Made by a program: the position numbers and the translations under genes. A stretch of DNA of 64,000 nt from Bin75 sp965223955. GTDB lineage: Bacteria > Nitrospirota > Nitrospiria > Nitrospirales > UBA8639. Below, in pieces: positions 60,101 through 64,000 of the stretch. The notes below the pieces were generated by a model that saw only the letters and a program-made list of their open reading frames with translations, was not told the DNA's origin and did not search any database. Every line of letters begins with the position of its first letter. Within the stretch, counting starts at the first letter, position 1. The stretch is from contig OZ245029.1 in assembly GCA_965223955.1 (NCBI GenBank), positions 1,116,001 to 1,180,000 of the forward strand, given 5' to 3'.

Positions 60101-60178
60101 GATGGCGCCGCTACAAAAGAGGGAGAAGCTGCAGGTCAGGTCCTTATACTGTCAACAAATGAAAGAACACATACGGGA
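60085..60178 (+). repeat. Repeat halves that truncate the AbiEii-like gene
   Basis: 60085-60118: GGAAGCAGCGCCATGAGATG then GCGCCGCTACAAAA, the right half of the TTGTAG/CTACAA repeat. 60149-60178: CTGTCAACAAATGAAAGAAC then ACATACGGGA, a diverged right end of the MITE-like family. Together they replace the rest of the toxin gene. Confidence 0.7.
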
Positions 60179-60188
60179 GTCCTGAAAC

Positions 60189-60458
60189 ATGAAAGAAACT
60201 GATCCTGAACGGTTGGAAATGTTGTATGAACGGTTTTGCGACGTCTGCTTGGTTGAAAAAGAAGTGTGGATGGAAATTCTCCTGCCCCGGCCGGTTGAAA
60301 AAGGGGTGATCCTGACCAACGTGCAAGAGAAGTACGAAGTGGTCATCGACGACCCCGCGATCGAGGACACGCTTGACGCCAACATCCCCCGCGGCAAGTC
60401 CTCGTTACGAGCGGCCATTCAGGAATACAGGGATCATATCAGTTTTCGTAAAGCCTAG
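60189..60458 (+). CDS. Small hypothetical protein
   Basis: 89 residues, rich in Glu and Val, with ERFCDVCLVEKEVWMEILLP near the N-terminus (one CxxC) and a charged C-terminus. The ATG follows closely after a repeat end. I do not recognise the family and see no partner gene. Confidence 0.55.
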   Translation: MKETDPERLEMLYERFCDVCLVEKEVWMEILLPRPVEKGVILTNVQEKYEVVIDDPAIEDTLDANIPRGKSSLRAAIQEYRDHISFRKA

Positions 60459-60471
60459 CCCCGTCGGTCAG

Positions 60472-60503
60472 GTAGGTCGGGTTAGCCGAAGGCGTAACCC
60501 GAC
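60472..60503. repeat. GTAGGTCGGGTTAGC...CCCGAC palindrome
   Basis: GTAGGTCGGGTTAGCCGAAG then GCGTAACCCGAC: inverted arms GTCGGGTTA and TAACCCGAC. It is the second copy of the unit at 44425-44454. Confidence 0.7.
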
Positions 60504-60518
60504 AATCCGAGGAAAACG

Positions 60519-60896
60519 ATGACGGCTCCCGACGCGTTTATCAAAGCCCTTCAGCACGAACCCATCACCTGTCTTCGGGCGGCTTGCCCCGGACACGTGG
60601 ACTGTACCGAGGTCTCTCACTCTCAAGAGCGAGTGAAGGCGTACCATCTTCGGTGTGAGGCATGCGGGTGGGAAGATCACGTCCGTGGCCGTGAGGACGG
60701 CGCCGCGCAGTGGGAGGATGCCGAATTGCAGGCGATTATCGATGAGCATCTCCTGCACCTCCAGCCCGTGTGCCCGTATGATCAGGCCCCCGTGGTGTTT
60801 ACCTCGCTTCCGAATCCTCGCCGAAAAGCCCGGTATCGCATTGCTTGTTTTTATTGTGGACGACAGGTCGAAATGGATTGGCCTCCGCGGTCCTGA
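60519..60896 (+). CDS. Hypothetical protein with Cys pairs
   Basis: 125 residues. Cysteines occur as LRCEACGWED, RIACFYCGRQVEMDW and scattered AACPGHVDC and PVCPY, so one or two zinc ribbons are likely. It has no recognised family or operon partner. GAGGAAAACG precedes the ATG at 60519. It converges on the TonB receptor gene. Confidence 0.6.
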   Translation: MTAPDAFIKALQHEPITCLRAACPGHVDCTEVSHSQERVKAYHLRCEACGWEDHVRGREDGAAQWEDAELQAIIDEHLLHLQPVCPYDQAPVVFTSLPNPRRKARYRIACFYCGRQVEMDWPPRS

Positions 60897-60923
60897 AAGC
60901 ATGTATCGCCTCCCGCCGGAGCG

Positions 60924-62891
60924 TTACATCTCCCAATTGCCTTCCACCCCGAATCGTACCCACGTCCCCGGTGCGCTGAACCCGAGAAAATCCTCGTACG
61001 TGACGTTGGTCAGATTGTCCACGGCCCCGAATATTTTCCATGCGTCGTTCAGCGTATAGGTGGTGGCGAGGTCGATTCGATAATACCCCGGCACCCTGGT
61101 TTGCGTCGTGGGAATTTGCAGGTCGAAGCGGTTCCCGACAACTTGGAGTTGGCTGCGTATGGTCAACGCGGGAGTAGCCTGTACCTGCACCGCGAAGCCG
61201 CCGGATGCCTTGGGACGATTCCGGAGCGGGGCGCTCGTCCCTGAGATGCGGGCGTCGAGGTAGGTCAACCAGCCTTCGATAGACACGTTCGGCACCGGGG
61301 TGGCGGCCACGTTCAATTCGATCCCCTGCGTCCTGACCTTGTTCAGATTGACCAGAAGGAAAGTCTTTCGTCTGGCGAGAACGGGGTCCAGGTCGATTTG
61401 ATTGAAAAAGGTATTGTGGAAGTAGGTCAACTGGATTTCACTATCCCAGACGGGGCTCGACCGGAGGATGCCCACTTCCCATCCGGCACTGGATTCGGGA
61501 GACAGGTGAGGATTTCCGATAATGGGATCGCCTAGGGCATTCAGGCTCGGCAATTTGAACCCTTCACCGTACTGCCCACGGATTGTCGTTCGTGGAAACG
61601 GTTGGACGCTGACGGCGAGACGAGGGGTCACCCGGAGCGGAAAATCTTCCGGGCTGTCCACACGAATACCCGCACTGAGCCGGACCTGCTCGTTCGGGGA
61701 GATGATCGATTCCAGCACTCCTCCCGGCGTCGTGCGTGATCGCTCGAAATCCGTGACGGCTTTTGACGGAAACCCCAGGACGGTCAGGTCCTGTGTCCCG
61801 GTTCGCGTTCCGTTCTCGTGAACCAGTTGAAACCCGCCCGCCACTTTCAAAAATCGTTTCAGGGAAGCCCGAATCGTCCAATGGAGACGCATCCTGGTAA
61901 AGTCCGTCCGGAAGACCGTCGGAGGTATTCGAAAAGTCCCGGGTGCGGAAAGAACTCCCGGATTGTCAACGTCCTGTTCCCGGTGGAACACGTTGCCGGT
62001 CAGTTGATTCTCCCAGTTTGGAGCGAGCGGGAACGTCAGGTTGAATCCGGAAACGACTTCGTTGGTGCGCCGCTGCTCCGGTGTACGGAGAATGGCCAGG
62101 CGTGTGCCGCCACTGCCTTCCGGAAAGGAACGGGTGTCGGTTGTCGTGTATTGTCCCGTCAGTTCGAATTTGAGCGAATCCTGAAGCGACCAGTTCACAT
62201 GGCCTCCGATCGCTCCGGACGCAAACCGGTTTCCCGTGACTTGCCCATCGTTCCGCGTGAAGGCGGCTGAACCGGCATATCGGAACCGGTCGGCGGACCC
62301 CGACGTTTGCAGGACCCCGCGGGTATAACCCCATTGTCCCCCTTCCGTGCGGGCAACCAGTCGATCCGCCGCCGTCCCTTTTTGAGTAATGATGTTCACC
62401 ACGCCTGCCATCGCGTCGGACCCATAGAACACGGAAGCCGGTCCCTTGACGATTTCGATCCGTTCAATACGCTCGGGAGTCAGGGACGACAAATCGACCG
62501 ATCCGCCGCGCTGGTTCGTCGGATCGTTCAACGGAACCCCATCCAACAACACCATCGTCAAATTCGGATCAGCCCCGCGAATATAGAGTGAACTGATGCC
62601 GCTCCGGCCTCCCATTTCATCGACGAAAATCCCGGGCGTTTGTTGCAAGAGGGTGCCGAGCCTGTTGGGCTGCTGGGGATCAAGGCCCTTTCGCGTGAAC
62701 ACCTTGGTCCGGATGGGGGTTTGTGATTGGCTTGTTGGAAGGGCGGTGGCCGTGACCACAATGGGGTCCAGCGTTTCAAAAGGCAGGGTTTCCGCCGGCC
62801 AGACTGAAGGCAAGAAACAGAGTGTGAACCCCAGGATTCCGGTGCCGGTTAAAAAAGATTGTTTGGAAAAAGCCGGAAGGAATCGCTTCAT
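60924..62891 (-). CDS. TonB-dependent outer-membrane receptor, BtuB-like
   Basis: 655 residues. Signal peptide near the N-terminus (GILGFTLCFLPSVWPAETLP). A TonB-box-like PIVVTATALP is followed by the plug domain (QTPGIFVDEMGGRSGISSLY, IRGADPNLTMVLLDGVPLND, PASVFYGSDAMAGVVNIITQ). The 22-strand barrel follows, ending GVEGNWEM; the last residue is Met rather than the usual Phe/Trp. Such receptors import cobalamin or siderophores using TonB energy. No cobalamin riboswitch is seen upstream, so the ligand is open. It appears to be a single gene. Confidence 0.9.
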   Translation of the reverse strand: MKRFLPAFSKQSFLTGTGILGFTLCFLPSVWPAETLPFETLDPIVVTATALPTSQSQTPIRTKVFTRKGLDPQQPNRLGTLLQQTPGIFVDEMGGRSGISSLYIRGADPNLTMVLLDGVPLNDPTNQRGGSVDLSSLTPERIERIEIVKGPASVFYGSDAMAGVVNIITQKGTAADRLVARTEGGQWGYTRGVLQTSGSADRFRYAGSAAFTRNDGQVTGNRFASGAIGGHVNWSLQDSLKFELTGQYTTTDTRSFPEGSGGTRLAILRTPEQRRTNEVVSGFNLTFPLAPNWENQLTGNVFHREQDVDNPGVLSAPGTFRIPPTVFRTDFTRMRLHWTIRASLKRFLKVAGGFQLVHENGTRTGTQDLTVLGFPSKAVTDFERSRTTPGGVLESIISPNEQVRLSAGIRVDSPEDFPLRVTPRLAVSVQPFPRTTIRGQYGEGFKLPSLNALGDPIIGNPHLSPESSAGWEVGILRSSPVWDSEIQLTYFHNTFFNQIDLDPVLARRKTFLLVNLNKVRTQGIELNVAATPVPNVSIEGWLTYLDARISGTSAPLRNRPKASGGFAVQVQATPALTIRSQLQVVGNRFDLQIPTTQTRVPGYYRIDLATTYTLNDAWKIFGAVDNLTNVTYEDFLGFSAPGTWVRFGVEGNWEM

Positions 62892-62997
62892 GAGGCCTTC
62901 ACTTTACCGTGGCGCGTGTCAAAATGATGACGGCAAATGTCAAGGGATATGAAACCTTGATGCAAAAATAGTCAACGACATCCCGAATTTGTCATTC

Positions 62998-63266
62998 CTG
63001 TATGTGTTCAGTCATTCGTTGACCATTCTCGCCCCGTCTTTCCCCTCCTTTGTAAGGAGGGGTGAGGGGAGGTAGAGGCTATGACCATGACGGCGAACCC
63101 CCGTGCTCCATGGACGGTTGGCTCTACCCCACCCCCGCTTTCGCGGGGGCATGCCTAGCTCACCCTCCCCTTACAAAGGGGAGGAAAACGACGGCCCTTC
63201 TTTCTTGGTTCCCCTCTTGTGGGCAGCCCCTCATTCTGTCAACGAATGACTGAACCTTTACAATTC
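62998..63266 (+). repeat. MITE-like element, copy E, best preserved
   Basis: Left end CTGTATGTGTTCAGTCATTC then GTTGACCATTC (62998-63028), right end CTGTCAACGAATGACTGAAC then CTTTACAATTC (63236-63266). The interior matches copy A: CCTCCTTTGTAAGGAGG, GAGGGGAGGTAGAGGC, CTCCATGGACGGTTGGCTCT, CCCTTACAAAGGGGAGG and GACGGCCCTTCTTTCTTGGT. It has a small insertion CCCCCGCTTTCGCGGGGGC, itself a hairpin. Confidence 0.8.
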
Positions 63267-63366
63267 CGAGCGAAGCGAGGAACCTCTCAATCAATAACCC
63301 AGTGCCTCAACTACAAGATAGTTCCTTCGCTACGCTCAGGACAAGCGCTTCGCTCAGGATGACACA
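63267..63366. repeat. GTCATCCTGAGC-family repeat cluster
   Basis: CGAGCGAAGCGAGGAACCTC, CAACTACAAGATAGTTCCTT and CGCTACGCTCAGGACAAGCG then CTTCGCTCAGGATGAC are units of the same family as at 45147-45285. The 610 bases between the TonB receptor gene and the transporter gene are mostly repeat DNA. Confidence 0.65.
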
Positions 63367-63501
63367 GGAGAACATGAGTATAGCTTCTCATCAACGGCCG
63401 ATCTGTGTTATACACCCGTTGGTTTCTTCCGGGACAGCCTTCATATCGGAATAACATCCGTCTGGAGTAGTCGTGAGCCGCGTGGGAGTCGAGATTTCGT
63501 C

Positions 63502-64000
63502 GTGAGCAACATCTCATACCGTACCGAGCCCGAACGTTCGGGTCATATGCCGTCCTGCCTCCCGTTCCTGATCGTGAACGAAGCCGCCGAGCGATTCAGT
63601 TTCTACGGCATGCGAACGATCCTGGTCATTTTTATGACCCAATATCTCCTGAGCGCGGACGGCACCCTGGACGTGATGAGTGAACCCGAAGCGCGCTCCT
63701 ATTATCATCTTTTTACGTCCGCGGTCTATTTTTTCCCGGTCATCGGAGCCCTGATCGCGGATATCTGGTTGGGGAAGTACCGAACGATCATGTCGTTGTC
63801 GCTGGTGTATTGCCTGGGGCATTTGGCCCTCGCAATGGATCAGACCAGGGTCGGATTGGCCGTGGGTCTCACGCTGATCGCCGTGGGTTCCGGAGGAATC
63901 AAACCCTGTGTCTCCGCCAACCTCGGGGATCAGTTCAGTTCGACAAACAGTCATCTGCTCAGCAAAGCCTTTTACTGGTTTTATTTTGCGATCAATTTCG
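63502..64000 (+). CDS. POT-family proton-dependent peptide transporter, 5' part
   Basis: Inner-membrane symporter that takes up di- and tripeptides. The family signatures are visible: EAAERFSFYGMRTILVIFMT in helix 1, then FTSAVYFFPVIGALIADIWL and the PTR2 motif VGSGGIKPCVSANLGDQF, with the start of FYWFYFAINF. The gene runs off the window. The start is uncertain: GTG at 63502 (used here) or ATG at 63547; neither has a strong Shine-Dalgarno. Confidence 0.88.
   Translation, partial: MSNISYRTEPERSGHMPSCLPFLIVNEAAERFSFYGMRTILVIFMTQYLLSADGTLDVMSEPEARSYYHLFTSAVYFFPVIGALIADIWLGKYRTIMSLSLVYCLGHLALAMDQTRVGLAVGLTLIAVGSGGIKPCVSANLGDQFSSTNSHLLSKAFYWFYFAINF

Noticed and set aside
62892..62997. Possible cobalamin riboswitch before the BtuB-like receptor
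   Set aside because: Only about 100 bases of non-repeat leader are present and no B12-box-like sequence was seen.

Overview
The window looks like chromosome of a diderm (Gram-negative-type) bacterium with moderately high G+C. It encodes a TonB-dependent receptor, an MlaA-type lipid transport protein, an autotransporter-like adhesin and a small beta-barrel protein, which imply an outer membrane. The ISC operon, the rubrerythrin cluster, the PuuD-like protein and the many dispersed palindromic repeats would fit Nitrospirota, Nitrospinota or a similar environmental lineage. That placement is a low-confidence inference, because no rRNA gene is present.

Layout. 1-3.7 kb: 3' end of a tRNA-Asn, a DEAD-box helicase with a zinc ribbon, and typA. 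3.7-5.1 kb: a graveyard of broken ATPase and toxin-antitoxin (TA) genes beside one intact pair. 5.2-7.3 kb: a VOC protein and two coupled unknown genes. 7.4-13.5 kb: the ISC Fe-S assembly operon iscR-iscS-iscU-iscA-hscB-hscA-iscX with divergent fdx. 13.6-16.1 kb: a broken higB with its antitoxin, and an AAA_14/DUF4143 ATPase with an extra C-terminal domain. 16.2-19.7 kb: PBP1A, peroxiredoxin and a thioredoxin-like protein. 20.5-28.0 kb: a Fic protein, then a segment holding a RecQ-phosphoribosyltransferase fusion, a DprA-like gene and a secreted-type DNA ligase, bounded by a 696-bp direct duplication of a PTPS/QueD-like gene. 28.1-33.0 kb: erpA, a rubrerythrin/Fe-S oxidoreductase/DUF3501 cluster, an OMP and a PuuD-like protein with a 29-residue membrane peptide. 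33.2-35.1 kb: a SagB-type oxidoreductase. 35.2-41.6 kb: topoisomerase IV parE and parC with three TA or TA-remnant loci between them. 41.7-51.9 kb: an M23 peptidase, a PQQ-type sugar dehydrogenase, small Cys proteins, mlaA, an FG-GAP protein and hyuA/hyuB. 52.2-58.8 kb: a composite transposon of two directly repeated IS5-family copies around a 1517-codon adhesin gene. 58.8-60.1 kb: the AbiE-type TA genes it disrupted. 60.2-64 kb: two small proteins, a TonB receptor and the start of a POT-family transporter.

Most striking points. (1) The sequences outside the two IS copies share a CTAG target duplication and rejoin into one open reading frame, so the adhesin-bearing 6.6-kb unit appears to have moved as a whole into an AbiEi-type antitoxin gene. 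(2) A run of 14 C lies just upstream of the adhesin start. With 13 C, an upstream ORF with its own Shine-Dalgarno would read into the adhesin without a stop, which looks like a phase-variation switch. (3) The RecQ-PRTase/DprA pair resembles a variant of PRTase-DprA (ShosTA-like) defence modules. (4) At least seven families of short palindromic repeats have inserted in and around genes. They form a MITE-like element of about 250-270 bp, encode a peptide inside SagB, supply start codons to two genes and truncate others. (5) A ParD-type antitoxin gene overlaps the topoisomerase IV parE gene by 4 bp.
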